A DNA stretch of 64,000 bases, taken from positions 113,150 to 177,149 of the forward strand of contig NZ_LMQB01000029.1 in the NCBI RefSeq assembly GCF_001424045.1, read 5' to 3'. Both the position numbers and the translations under genes were made by a program. The notes beneath the pieces are model-generated. The model had not been told where the DNA came from and searched no databases. It saw nothing but the letters and a program-made list of their open reading frames with translations. This DNA is from Rhizobium sp. Leaf371 (GTDB lineage Bacteria; Pseudomonadota; Alphaproteobacteria; Rhizobiales; Rhizobiaceae). Shown here in pieces: positions 27,622 through 36,740 of the stretch (within the stretch, counting starts at the first letter, position 1; each line of letters begins with the position of its first letter).

Positions 27622-29214
27622 ATGGCCTACAAGACCGACATCCGGCAGATCGAAGACCTGATTGCCGAAAACGCCACCTGGAGCGGCATCACCCCGGAGG
27701 CCGTGACCCGGATGCGGTTGCAGAACCGCTTCAAGACCGGCCTCGACATCGCGCGCTACACCGCCGACATCATGCGCCGCGACATGGCCGCTTACGATGC
27801 CGATCCGGCCAACTATACCCAGTCGCTCGGCTGCTGGCACGGCTTCATCGCCCAGCAGAAGATGATCTCGATCAAGAAGCATTTCGGCACGACCAAGGGC
27901 CGCTATCTCTATCTCTCCGGCTGGATGGTCGCGGCGCTGCGCTCCGAATTCGGCCCGCTGCCGGACCAGTCCATGCATGAGAAGACCAGCGTTCCCGCGC
28001 TGATCGAGGAGCTCTATACCTTCCTGCGGCAGGCCGATGCCCGCGAACTCGGCATGCTGTTCCGCGAGATCGATACGGCCCGCGCGGCCGGCGACATCGC
28101 CAGAGAGCGCCAGCTGCAGCACGCGGTCGAGACGTACCAGACCCATGTCGTTCCCATCATCGCCGATATCGATGCCGGCTTCGGCAATGCCGAGGCGACC
28201 TATCTTCTGGCCAAGAAGATGATCGAGGCCGGCGCCTGCGCCCTGCAGATCGAAAACCAGGTTTCCGACGAAAAGCAGTGCGGCCACCAGGACGGCAAGG
28301 TCACGGTTCCCCACGAGGATTTCATCGCGAAGATCCGGGCCTGCCGCTATGCCTTCCTCGAACTCGGCATCGACAACGGCATCATCGTCGCCCGAACGGA
28401 CTCGCTCGGCGCGGGCCTGACCAAGCAGATCGCCGTCAGCACGCAGGCCGGCGATATCGGCGATCTCTACAATTCCTATCTCGATTGCGAGGAGGTTGCC
28501 GATATCAGCTCGCTCAACGGCGATGTCATCATCAACCGCGGCGGCAAGCTGATGCGCCCGAAGCGCCTGCCGTCCAACCTCTACCAGTTCCGCGAGGGCA
28601 CGGGGGCCGACCGCTGCGTCCTCGATTGCATCACCTCGCTGCAGAACGGCGCCGACCTGTTGTGGATCGAGACGGAAAAGCCGCATATCGAGCAGATCGC
28701 CGGCATGGTCGATCGCGTTCGCGCGGTCGTTCCCGATGCGAAGCTGGTCTACAACAATTCGCCCTCGTTCAACTGGACCCTCAACTTCCGCCAGCAGGTG
28801 TTCGATGCCTGGAGCCAGGCGGGCAAGGACGTCTCCGCCTACGATCGCGCCCGGCTGATGAGCGTCGATTACGATGCGACGCCGCTCGGGCAGGAGGCGG
28901 ACGAGCGCATCCGGACGTTCCAGCGCGATGCGGCCGCGCGCGCCGGCATCTTCCACCACCTGATCACCCTGCCGACCTACCATACGGCAGCCCTGTCGAC
29001 GGACAATCTGGCGAAGGCGTATTTCGGCGAGGCCGGCATGCTCGGCTACGTCAAGGGCGTCCAGCGCAAGGAGATCCGTGAAGGCATCGCCTGCGTCAAG
29101 CACCAGAATATGGCCGGCTCCGACCTTGGCGACGACCACAAGGACTATTTCGCCGGCGAAGCGGCCCTGAAGGCCGGCGGCTCGCACAACACGATGAACC
29201 AGTTCGCAGCCTGA
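27622..29214 (+). CDS. aceA: Isocitrate lyase (long form)
   Basis: This 530-residue isocitrate lyase cleaves isocitrate to succinate and glyoxylate in the glyoxylate shunt, needed for growth on acetate or fatty acids. The active-site loop reads K-Q-C-G-H at residues 218-222 (KKCGH in the commoner enzyme). Metal and substrate regions 'DIDAGFGN' and 'LQIENQVSDEKQ' are intact, and 'YNNSPSFNW' is present. The length is that of the longer proteobacterial type (about 530, not 430). ATG 27622 follows AAGGAG. Confidence 0.95.
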   Translation: MAYKTDIRQIEDLIAENATWSGITPEAVTRMRLQNRFKTGLDIARYTADIMRRDMAAYDADPANYTQSLGCWHGFIAQQKMISIKKHFGTTKGRYLYLSGWMVAALRSEFGPLPDQSMHEKTSVPALIEELYTFLRQADARELGMLFREIDTARAAGDIARERQLQHAVETYQTHVVPIIADIDAGFGNAEATYLLAKKMIEAGACALQIENQVSDEKQCGHQDGKVTVPHEDFIAKIRACRYAFLELGIDNGIIVARTDSLGAGLTKQIAVSTQAGDIGDLYNSYLDCEEVADISSLNGDVIINRGGKLMRPKRLPSNLYQFREGTGADRCVLDCITSLQNGADLLWIETEKPHIEQIAGMVDRVRAVVPDAKLVYNNSPSFNWTLNFRQQVFDAWSQAGKDVSAYDRARLMSVDYDATPLGQEADERIRTFQRDAAARAGIFHHLITLPTYHTAALSTDNLAKAYFGEAGMLGYVKGVQRKEIREGIACVKHQNMAGSDLGDDHKDYFAGEAALKAGGSHNTMNQFAA

Positions 29215-29244
29215 GGGCCGCACCGGACCGCACCACACCACACC

Positions 29245-29275
29245 ACGCGGGGCACGGGCAAACCGTGTCCCGCGT
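29245..29275 (+). terminator. Hairpin terminator of aceA
   Basis: ACGCGGGGCACGG (29245-29257) pairs with CCGTGTCCCGCGT (29263-29275) with one G-T wobble and a 5-nt loop (gcaaa), 30 bp after the aceA stop. A strong stem without a T-run is common at ends of high-GC transcripts. Confidence 0.65.
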
Positions 29276-29367
29276 GTCATCATCCGAAAGCGTTGACGGT
29301 GCGCGCGCATGGGGGTCCCCGGCGCGCGCATCGTCTTATCCGGCGGGCGCCCTGCGCGCGCGCCGCG

Positions 29368-30507
29368 TCACGGATAGGCCGTCGATCCATCGGGTTTGCG
29401 GGTGATCTTGCGCTCCCAATGGACGTAGTCGTCCTTGGCAAGACACGCCTCGTCGATTTCGAGACCCCATCCCGGGCGATCGGGGCGCAGGTCCATATGT
29501 CCGTCGACAGGCATGTAGGGGTCGAGCGCCCAGGGTGCGTGAACGTGCGGCTTGAATTCGAGGATCTTGAAATTGGGCTGGGCCGCGCAGAAATGGATAT
29601 TGACGGCGGTGGCCAGCGGACCCATGGGATTGTGGGGCGCGACCGTGACGTAGTGGGCCTCGGCAAGGGTGGCGATCCGGCGCATTTCCGTGACGCCGCC
29701 GACGACGCAGATATCGGGTTGGATGATATCGGCACCCCGTGCAGTGAGCAGTGCCAGAAACTCGAAGCGGGAATAGAGGGATTCGCCCGTCGCGAGCGGG
29801 ACGTTGATCTTGGATTTCAGTTCGCTCCAAGCGGGTATGTGCTCCGGCCGGATCGGCTCCTCGTAGAACAGCGGATCATGGGAAGCGATGGCGGCGGCAA
29901 GCTGGATCGCCTGGTAGGGCTCGAAGATCTTGGCATGCGCGTCGAAGGCGAACTCGAAATCCGAGGGCGTTATCTCCCGGATGCGGCCGAAATAGTCGCC
30001 TGTTTCCCGCACCAGTTCGCCCCAGCGCCCCTTGTGCAGGTCCCGCCGGTACGGGCTGATCTTGAAGGCGGTATAGCCATAGTCCTCATGCAGCTGCAGT
30101 GTCTGGTCGCGCGCATGCTCCGGGTCGGGCGCGGTGTAGACGCCGCAATAGACCTTGACGCGGTCGCGGACATTGCCGCCGAGCAGCATGTAGACCGGCA
30201 GGCCCGCCGCTTTTCCGGCGATGTCCCACAGCGCATGATCGATCGCCGAGATGGCGGCGAGACCGAGCGCGCCCGGCGGAAACCGGCATTGCTGGTTGAG
30301 CTTCAGGACCAGGAACTCCACGCGGCGCGGGTCCTCGCCCTCGATCTGGTGGAACAGGTAGTCCAGCAAGGGCGGCAGCGCGAGATCGGGGCCGTGATTG
30401 TAACATTCGCCCCAGCCGGAAATACCTTCGCTGGTCTCGATCTTCACAAGCAGCCGCGGACGTTCGTCCACCCGCTGCATATAGGTTTTCAGACTGGTGA
30501 TATGCAC
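29368..30507 (-). CDS. Enolase-superfamily sugar-acid dehydratase (mandelate racemase/galactonate dehydratase-like)
   Basis: This 379-residue protein has the enolase-superfamily capping domain and barrel. Metal ligands are likely Asp189, Glu216 (in 'FYEEPIRP') and Glu242 (in 'ATGES'). Acid/base histidines are at 191 ('FDAHA') and 292 ('VAPHNPMGP'). This set is typical of galactonate, gluconate or mannonate dehydratases, which convert an aldonate to a 2-keto-3-deoxy acid. The natural substrate is not known. A GTG start is used at 30507. It is the last gene of a leftward operon with the aldolase and GntR genes. Confidence 0.85.
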   Translation of the reverse strand: MHITSLKTYMQRVDERPRLLVKIETSEGISGWGECYNHGPDLALPPLLDYLFHQIEGEDPRRVEFLVLKLNQQCRFPPGALGLAAISAIDHALWDIAGKAAGLPVYMLLGGNVRDRVKVYCGVYTAPDPEHARDQTLQLHEDYGYTAFKISPYRRDLHKGRWGELVRETGDYFGRIREITPSDFEFAFDAHAKIFEPYQAIQLAAAIASHDPLFYEEPIRPEHIPAWSELKSKINVPLATGESLYSRFEFLALLTARGADIIQPDICVVGGVTEMRRIATLAEAHYVTVAPHNPMGPLATAVNIHFCAAQPNFKILEFKPHVHAPWALDPYMPVDGHMDLRPDRPGWGLEIDEACLAKDDYVHWERKITRKPDGSTAYP

Positions 30508-30521
30508 GTTTCGGTCTCCGG

Positions 30522-31442
30522 TCAGGCGGCGCGGGTTTCGGTATCGACGCGATCGACGATCGCGCGCAGCAGGGAGCGCTCGTCGCTCGTCAGGGCTGTC
30601 ACGCCGGGAACCCGCACGGGGCCGACATCCGTCCCCAGCATGCCCAGAGCCTCTTTCACCACGGTCACGTTGGCGCCGTTGTTGTACTTGGTGCGCAGCG
30701 CCTCGAAGCCGGCAATGCCGTCGATGAGCGTTCGGGCGGCCGGATAGTCTCCCGCCTCCAGGGCGCGGTGGATCGCGTGGCTACGCTCCGGGAAGACGTT
30801 GACCAGCCCGGAGGTGAAGCCCCGCGCGCCGAGCGCATAGAAGGCGGGCGCCCATCCTTCGGCCAGGCCGCAGACCCAGATCGCCGGCGCGTCGCGCGTC
30901 GAGCGGATGATGTCGGCAAGCAGCATGAGATTGGTGGACGCGAACTTGATGCCGGCGATGTTGCCGTGAAGGGCGAGGGATCGGAAGTCATCGATGGAAA
31001 AGCTGTCGCTGCGCACATAGGCGATCAGCGGGACGGTGGCGGCATCGGCGAGATCGAGAAAATAGCGGGCCTGGTAACTCGGTCCGGCGAAGGGATCCAT
31101 CGGATGATGCCCCATGATGGCATCCGCCCCTTCCGCGATGGCGTCGCGCGCAAGCGCCTTCGCCTCCGAAAGGGACCGCCCCACGGCCGCGCTGACGAGG
31201 GTCTGCCTGTTGGCCGCATGGATGGTGACGCGGTGCACCTCGCGGACTTCCTCCATCGTCAGGGTGAAGAACTCGCCGGTGTTGCCCGCAGCCATCAGGT
31301 TGTGGACGCGCGCGGCCGCCAGGCGCTCGATGAGGTCTGTCAGTTTCCGGGTGTCGACGCTGCCGTCGGGACGATAGGGGGTCACCGGAACGCCGGAAAT
31401 GCCGGTGAGGGCCGTCCGAACGGCCTGAAGCGTGTCAGTCAC
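30522..31442 (-). CDS. Dihydrodipicolinate synthase family aldolase
   Basis: This 306-residue class I aldolase has the DHDPS/NAL fold. 'AAGNTGEFFTL' is the phosphate/carboxylate loop, Tyr142 is in 'IAYVRSDS', and Schiff-base Lys166 is in 'AGIKFAST'. Next to a sugar-acid dehydratase it probably cleaves or dehydrates a 2-keto-3-deoxy sugar acid to pyruvate or a keto acid. The GTG start at 31442 has AAGGAGA upstream and begins one base after the GntR stop. Confidence 0.85.
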   Translation of the reverse strand: MTDTLQAVRTALTGISGVPVTPYRPDGSVDTRKLTDLIERLAAARVHNLMAAGNTGEFFTLTMEEVREVHRVTIHAANRQTLVSAAVGRSLSEAKALARDAIAEGADAIMGHHPMDPFAGPSYQARYFLDLADAATVPLIAYVRSDSFSIDDFRSLALHGNIAGIKFASTNLMLLADIIRSTRDAPAIWVCGLAEGWAPAFYALGARGFTSGLVNVFPERSHAIHRALEAGDYPAARTLIDGIAGFEALRTKYNNGANVTVVKEALGMLGTDVGPVRVPGVTALTSDERSLLRAIVDRVDTETRAA

Positions 31443-31443
31443 A

Positions 31444-32148
31444 TCAACTCTCCTTGTTACCGAATACGATGGCGAGATAGGTCTCGCCGGAGCGGACCAC
31501 GTGGTCGCGCATCGTGCGTTCCGCCCGATCCGCATCGCCGGCCGTGATCGCGGCCGCAATCGCGGCATGTTCCCCAAAAGCTTTTTCGCGCTCTGCGGGA
31601 TCCGAATGAATGATGCGGCGGGTGCCGGCATCGTAGAACTGCTGGCGCTCGATCAGCTTGCCGAGATAGGCGCAGCGCGACGCGATGTGGATCTGGTCGT
31701 GAAAGGTCTCGTTGAGCAGGATCAGGCTGTCGACATCGCCGCTGTCCGTCGCCTCGCGCATCCGCTTGACCGTCGCCGCCAGCGCCGTTCCCTCATCGCT
31801 CTCCCGGCGCTTGGCGGCGAGATGCGCGATCATCGATTCGAGCGCCGCCCTCGCGAGGATCATCTCCTCCGCCCAGGTCGCGTTGAAACGGACGATGACG
31901 CCCCGGCGGGGCTGCGTCTCGACCAAGCCATCGGACTCCAGCTGGCGCAAGGCCTCCTTGATCGGCGTCGTGCTCACGCCCAGCTGTTCGGCGAGTTGCC
32001 GCTCGTTCAGCTTCTGCCCGAAGGCGAAGCGCCCGCCGATGATCGCCGTGCGCAGGCTGCGGTGCACGTGATCCCGCAAGGTCGCGAAGACCCGGGGGTC
32101 GAGCTTCGACATTTCGTCACCGCGATCATCCGTCGTGTTTTGAGCCAT
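31444..32148 (-). CDS. GntR family transcriptional regulator (FCD/FadR type)
   Basis: This regulator of about 234 residues has an N-terminal winged HTH ('LNERQLAEQLGVSTTPIKEA') and a C-terminal helical FCD effector domain ('LNETFHDQIHIAS', metal-binding type). It should sense a sugar-acid intermediate and control both the dehydratase/aldolase genes and the divergent ABC transporter. The start at 32148 is preferred because a start at 32202 lies inside the operator palindrome. Confidence 0.88.
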   Translation of the reverse strand: MAQNTTDDRGDEMSKLDPRVFATLRDHVHRSLRTAIIGGRFAFGQKLNERQLAEQLGVSTTPIKEALRQLESDGLVETQPRRGVIVRFNATWAEEMILARAALESMIAHLAAKRRESDEGTALAATVKRMREATDSGDVDSLILLNETFHDQIHIASRCAYLGKLIERQQFYDAGTRRIIHSDPAEREKAFGEHAAIAAAITAGDADRAERTMRDHVVRSGETYLAIVFGNKES

Positions 32149-32185
32149 GATGTCGAGAACCCCGTTGACGTCCATCCCGATTTGT

Positions 32186-32207
32186 GAAATCTGATATATC
32201 AAATTTC
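32186..32207. promoter_or_regulatory. GntR-type operator, 22-bp near-perfect palindrome
   Basis: A TGATATATCA core (32192-32201) is flanked by GAAAT on the left and ATTTC on the right; only the C/A pair next to the core breaks symmetry. It lies in the spacer between the GntR gene and the divergent ABC-transporter genes and fits the A/T-rich palindromes bound by this family. Confidence 0.75.
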
Positions 32208-32268
32208 AGATCGTTGTCGATATGAAAGTTTGCAATCATGAGGTTGAGGAGCCTCGGAGGAGACGGAC

Positions 32269-33864
32269 ATGAACAAAGCCCCTATCATCGCACTGGCGAC
32301 CGCGACCGCGCTGTCCCTCTTTGGTGCACCGTTCGCGATCGCGGCCACGCCTGCAGACCAGCTGGTCCTCGCCTCCAACATGTCGTCGATGCGCGGACTG
32401 GATCCGCATGAGCTGAACCAGCTCGAATCGGCCGAAGTCGTTGCCAATCTCTATGAGCGGCTCGTCGTCCTGGCGGCCGACAAGATCTCCGAGCCGCAGC
32501 CGGGCCTTGCCGAGAGCTGGTCCGTCTCGCCGGATGGAAAGACGTTCACGTTCAAGATCCGCGCCGGGGTCACGTTCCATTCGGGCAATAGCCTGACGGC
32601 CAAGGATGTCGAATGGTCGCTGCGCCGCCTCGTGAAGCTCGGGCTCGCACCCTCCACCGATCTTCGCCAATGGGGCTTTTCCGCCGACAATGTCGACACG
32701 CTGATCCGTGCGACGGACGACGCCACCCTGGTGGTCGAGACGCCCGAGGTCTGGAATGCCAACCTCATTCTCTTCTCGCTTGCAAGCTTCTCCACCTCCA
32801 TTCTCGACAGCGCGTTCCTGGCCGACAAGGAGAAGGACGGCGATATGGGGCGGGCCTATCTGCAGACGGCGGATGCCGGTTCGGGGCCTTACGCCCTGCG
32901 GTCCTGGCGGTCGAACGAGCTTCTGATCGCCGATGCCTTCAAGGATTACTGGCAGGGGGCGCCGGCCATGCGCCGCGTTCTGATCCGGCACATGCCGGAG
33001 TCTTCCGCCCAGCGCCTTCAGATCGAGGCCGGCGACATCGATGTCGCCACGCGCCTGTCGTCCACCGATCTCAACGCGCTCGACGCGGGCGGCAAGGTAA
33101 CCATCCAGAAGACGCCCGGCTTCGGCTTCTACTATCTCGCGCTCAACCAGAAAGACGAGATTCTCTCCAAGCCCAAGGTCCGCGAGGCCTTCCGCTACCT
33201 CATCGACTATGACGGCCTTGCCGGTACCGTCATGAAATACTACGGCGTCAAGCAGCAGACGATCGTCCCCGCCGGCCTGCCGGGCGCATCGAGCGAAAAC
33301 CCGTACACGCTGGATATCGACAAGGCGAAAGCCCTGCTTGCCGAGGCGGGCTATCCCGACGGCTTCTCCAAGGTCTATTACGCGACGCCGGTCACGCCCG
33401 AATACGAGGTCGCCCAGTCGCTGGCCGCCAATGCGGCGAAAGCCGGCATCAAGCTCGATCTTCAGGGCGGCGACCATATCGGCAAATTCCGGGCGCGGGA
33501 CTTCGAACTGTTTTCTGCCCGCTCCGGCGAACGCCTGCCCGATCCGCATGCCGTGCTGAACTCCTACGCCACCAATGCGGACAATGCCGATGCGGCCAAG
33601 CTCACCGGATTGCTCGCCTGGCGCTCCGCCTGGGATGTGCCCAGGGAGATCCAGGACATGGTGACGGCCGCAGCGCACGAGACCGACGCGTCCAAGCGCG
33701 CGGATCTCTACACCCGGATCAATGCCGCTTATCTCGCAGCCTCTCCCGCCCTGATCACCTCTTTCCAGCGGACGGACGCAAAGGCCGTGCGCAATCTGGT
33801 CAAGGGCTATGTCGGCCACGCCACATGGCTCACCCGCTGGGACACGGTCACGAAGGCCGAATGA
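32269..33864 (+). CDS. Peptide-type ABC transporter substrate-binding protein (family 5)
   Basis: This 531-residue family-5 (DppA/OppA-like) binding protein has a Sec signal peptide ending 'FAIAATPADQ'. It contains the typical 'LAESWSVSPDGKTFTFKIR' with 'FHSG' downstream. Such proteins bind oligopeptides, nickel or sugar acids and oligosaccharides; here the adjacent sugar-acid enzymes favour an acid sugar. Its start lies about 60 bp from the GntR operator. It is the first gene of the five-gene rightward transporter operon. Confidence 0.9.
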   Translation: MNKAPIIALATATALSLFGAPFAIAATPADQLVLASNMSSMRGLDPHELNQLESAEVVANLYERLVVLAADKISEPQPGLAESWSVSPDGKTFTFKIRAGVTFHSGNSLTAKDVEWSLRRLVKLGLAPSTDLRQWGFSADNVDTLIRATDDATLVVETPEVWNANLILFSLASFSTSILDSAFLADKEKDGDMGRAYLQTADAGSGPYALRSWRSNELLIADAFKDYWQGAPAMRRVLIRHMPESSAQRLQIEAGDIDVATRLSSTDLNALDAGGKVTIQKTPGFGFYYLALNQKDEILSKPKVREAFRYLIDYDGLAGTVMKYYGVKQQTIVPAGLPGASSENPYTLDIDKAKALLAEAGYPDGFSKVYYATPVTPEYEVAQSLAANAAKAGIKLDLQGGDHIGKFRARDFELFSARSGERLPDPHAVLNSYATNADNADAAKLTGLLAWRSAWDVPREIQDMVTAAAHETDASKRADLYTRINAAYLAASPALITSFQRTDAKAVRNLVKGYVGHATWLTRWDTVTKAE

Positions 33865-33903
33865 CGATCGGGACCGCCGTCATCGATCAGGAAGGAGACC
33901 GTC

Positions 33904-34971
33904 GTGAGCATCACTCAGACCACTGAAAGCAGGCTGCCGGACAAATCGGCGCTGCTCACCGGGGCCGGCAAGCTGGCGGCGTCCCTCGGCGTCATCGCAA
34001 CGACCTTGCTCGGCCTTCTGGTGATCACCTTCGTGATCGGCCGCATGGTGCCGGCCGACCCCGTCATCGCGGTGATCGGAGATCAGGCCGATCAGGTGAC
34101 GTATGATCGCGTCTACAAGGAAATGGGTCTCGACCAGCCGCTCTATGTCCAGTTCGGCACCTATCTCGGCGATATCGCCCATCTCGATTTCGGCCAGTCG
34201 CATGTCACCAAGAACCCGGTCGCCAGCGATCTGGCGCGGGTGTTCCCGGCAACGCTGGAACTGGCGACGCTCGCCACGCTGATTGGGGCGGGCTTCGGGG
34301 TGCCGCTCGGCGTCATCGCCGCCGTGCGCAAGGGCACCTGGGTCGATCATGTCGCGCGTGTCGTCGGGCTGCTGGGCTATTCCACGCCGATCTTCTGGCT
34401 CGGCACCATCGTCATTCTCGTGTTCTACGCGACGCTCGGCTGGATACCCGGCGGCGGACGCATCGATATCTACAATGAAGGACTGGTCGACGGGCCGACC
34501 AACTCCCTGATCGTCGACGCGCTTTTGGCGGGCGAGTGGGAGGTTTTCTGGAGCGCCCTTCACCATGTCGCGGCGCCGGCGATCATTCTCGGCTATGCCG
34601 CCATGGCCTATCTCAGCCGGATGAGCCGGAGCTTCATGCTGGAGCAGCTTCGCCAGGAATACATCCTGACGGCCCGGGCCAAGGGCCTCGGCCAGCGCCC
34701 CATCGTCTGGCGGCATGCGTTCCGAAACATCCGGGTCCAGCTTCTGACCGTCGTCGCGCTTGCCTATTGCGGCCTCTTGGACGGGACGGTGCTGATCGAG
34801 ACCGTGTTTTCCTGGCCGGGCCTCGGCCAGTATCTGACCTCGGCTTTGTTCTTTGCCGATATGAATGCCGTCCTCGGCAGCGTTCTCCTGATCGGTCTCA
34901 TCTCGATTGCGGTCAATCTCCTCTCCGACATCGTCTATCGCTTCATCGATCCGAGGACCCGGTCATCATGA
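33904..34971 (+). CDS. Peptide-type ABC transporter permease (DppB type)
   Basis: This 355-residue membrane protein starts with a GTG behind AAGGAGACC. The characteristic 'FVIGRMVPADPVIAVIGD' lies near the N-terminus, and the cytoplasmic EAA loop 'EYILTARAKGLGQRPIVWRH' contacts the ATPase. The stop overlaps the next permease start (ATGA). It forms one half of the membrane channel. Confidence 0.92.
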   Translation: MSITQTTESRLPDKSALLTGAGKLAASLGVIATTLLGLLVITFVIGRMVPADPVIAVIGDQADQVTYDRVYKEMGLDQPLYVQFGTYLGDIAHLDFGQSHVTKNPVASDLARVFPATLELATLATLIGAGFGVPLGVIAAVRKGTWVDHVARVVGLLGYSTPIFWLGTIVILVFYATLGWIPGGGRIDIYNEGLVDGPTNSLIVDALLAGEWEVFWSALHHVAAPAIILGYAAMAYLSRMSRSFMLEQLRQEYILTARAKGLGQRPIVWRHAFRNIRVQLLTVVALAYCGLLDGTVLIETVFSWPGLGQYLTSALFFADMNAVLGSVLLIGLISIAVNLLSDIVYRFIDPRTRSS

Positions 34972-35885
34972 CAATCCGTTCCGGCACGTTCCATAATCTG
35001 CACGATTGGCTGATCCGCGAGGACTTCACCTCCACCCGGCAGGCGCGCCTGCACAAGGCCTATGTCGGCTGGTTGAGCCTCGTCGCCAATCCGCTGGCGC
35101 TGCTCGGCCTGATGGTCATCGTGCTCCTCGTGGGCCTTGCGACGCTCGCGCCCGTTCTCACGGTTCACGATCCGCTCGCCCAGGATCTCACCATGGCGCT
35201 CAAGGCGCCGTCTCTCCTCCACTGGTTCGGAACCGACGAGTTCGGGCGGGACGTCTATGCCCGTCTGATCTACGGCGCCCGCACCACCCTCTACATCAGC
35301 ATTCTCGTTACCGTCATCGTCGCGCCGATCGGCTTCGTCATCGGCGCGACGGCGGGCTATCTCGGCGGCTGGGTCGATACGGTGCTGATGCGGATCACCG
35401 ACATCTTCCTGTCCTTTCCCTCTCTCGTTCTGGCGCTCGCCTTTTCCGCAGCCCTCGGACCCGGCATCGAAAACGCCGTGATCGCCATCGCGCTGACCAT
35501 CTGGCCGCCGATCGCGCGCCTCGCCCGGGCGGAAACGCTGACCTTCCGCAAGGCGGATTTCGTGGTGGCGGCCGAACTTCAGGGCGCGGGGATGGCGCGC
35601 ATTCTTTTCCGCCATATCGTGCCGCTGTGTGCGCCATCGATCATCGTGCGGCTGACGCTCAACATGTCGAGCATCATCCTGACGGCCGCGGGTCTCGGAT
35701 TTCTCGGCCTCGGCGCGCAACCGCCAATGCCCGAATGGGGCGCGATGGCGGCGTCCGGCCGGCAATATCTGCTGGACGCCTGGTGGCTGACGACCATTCC
35801 CGGCATCGCGATCCTCGTCGTCAGCCTTGCCTTCAACCTTCTGGGAGACGGTCTCCGTGACATTCTGGACCCGCGCAATGCCTGA
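34968..35885 (+). CDS. Peptide-type ABC transporter permease (DppC type)
   Basis: This 305-residue membrane protein has the typical DppC/OppC signature: 'HWFGTDEFGRDVYARLIYGAR' begins the transmembrane domain and 'ELQGAGMARILFRHIV' is the EAA loop. The start at 34968 overlaps the DppB-like gene by 4 bp; an earlier open frame would lie in that gene. It completes the membrane pair. Confidence 0.93.
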   Translation: MTIRSGTFHNLHDWLIREDFTSTRQARLHKAYVGWLSLVANPLALLGLMVIVLLVGLATLAPVLTVHDPLAQDLTMALKAPSLLHWFGTDEFGRDVYARLIYGARTTLYISILVTVIVAPIGFVIGATAGYLGGWVDTVLMRITDIFLSFPSLVLALAFSAALGPGIENAVIAIALTIWPPIARLARAETLTFRKADFVVAAELQGAGMARILFRHIVPLCAPSIIVRLTLNMSSIILTAAGLGFLGLGAQPPMPEWGAMAASGRQYLLDAWWLTTIPGIAILVVSLAFNLLGDGLRDILDPRNA

Positions 35886-36738
35886 TCCATCACCGCTGCC
35901 CGTCGACCCGATCCTGACGGTGCGCAACATGTCGGTGGGCTTTCCCTCGCTTTCGGGCCTGGTTCCTGCCGTTCGCGACATCTCGTTCTCCGTCGGGCGC
36001 GAAAAGATCGGCATCATCGGGGAAAGCGGCTCCGGCAAGAGCACGACCGGCCGCGCCATCATGCGCCTGCAGCCGCCGGGCGCGGTGGTGGAAGCCGACA
36101 CGTTGCGCTTCGAGGAGATCGATCTCCTGAAGGTCAGCGAGAAGGAAATGCTGTCCATCCGCGGGCGGCGCATGGCGATGATCCTTCAGGATCCGAAATA
36201 TTCGCTCAATCCGGTGATGACGGTGGGCGAGCAGATCGGCGAGACCGTGATGCTGCACGAGAAGGTGTCCCGCAGGGTCGCGCGGGAGCGCACGCTCGGC
36301 ATGCTGGAGCGTGTCCAGATCCGCGACCCGCGTCGGGTGTTCGATCTCTATCCGCATGAAGTGTCCGGCGGCATGGGCCAGCGCATCATGATCTCGATGA
36401 TGCTGATCGCGTCGCCCTCGCTCATCATTGCCGACGAGCCGACCTCCGCGCTGGATGTCACCGTTCGCCAGCAGGTTCTGAGCATTCTCGACGATCTGGT
36501 GACCGAGCGCGATATCGGTCTCATCTTCATTTCGCACGATCTCAACCTCGTGCGCAGCTTCTGCGACCGCGTCATCATCATGTATGCGGGACGGATCGTC
36601 GAAACCATCGCGGCGGCCGATCTCGATCAGGCGAAGCATCCCTATACGCAGGGGCTCCTCAACGCCTTGCCGAGCCTCGACCGCCCACGCGACAGGCTCG
36701 ACGTTCTCGCGCGCGATCCTGTCTGGCTGGAGGGCTGA
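35878..36738 (+). CDS. ABC transporter ATP-binding protein (DppD/OppD type)
   Basis: This 286-residue ATPase has Walker A 'GESGSGKST', signature 'VSGGMGQRI' and Walker B 'LIIADEPTSALD'. A short C-terminal peptide-transporter extension ends 'HPYTQGLLNALPS'. ATG 35878 overlaps the preceding permease by 8 bp. Together with the next gene it forms the ATPase pair. Compared with usual OppD (about 330 residues) it is short because the C-terminal oligopeptide-binding zone is reduced. Confidence 0.92.
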   Translation: MPDPSPLPVDPILTVRNMSVGFPSLSGLVPAVRDISFSVGREKIGIIGESGSGKSTTGRAIMRLQPPGAVVEADTLRFEEIDLLKVSEKEMLSIRGRRMAMILQDPKYSLNPVMTVGEQIGETVMLHEKVSRRVARERTLGMLERVQIRDPRRVFDLYPHEVSGGMGQRIMISMMLIASPSLIIADEPTSALDVTVRQQVLSILDDLVTERDIGLIFISHDLNLVRSFCDRVIIMYAGRIVETIAAADLDQAKHPYTQGLLNALPSLDRPRDRLDVLARDPVWLEG

Positions 36739-36740
36739 GC

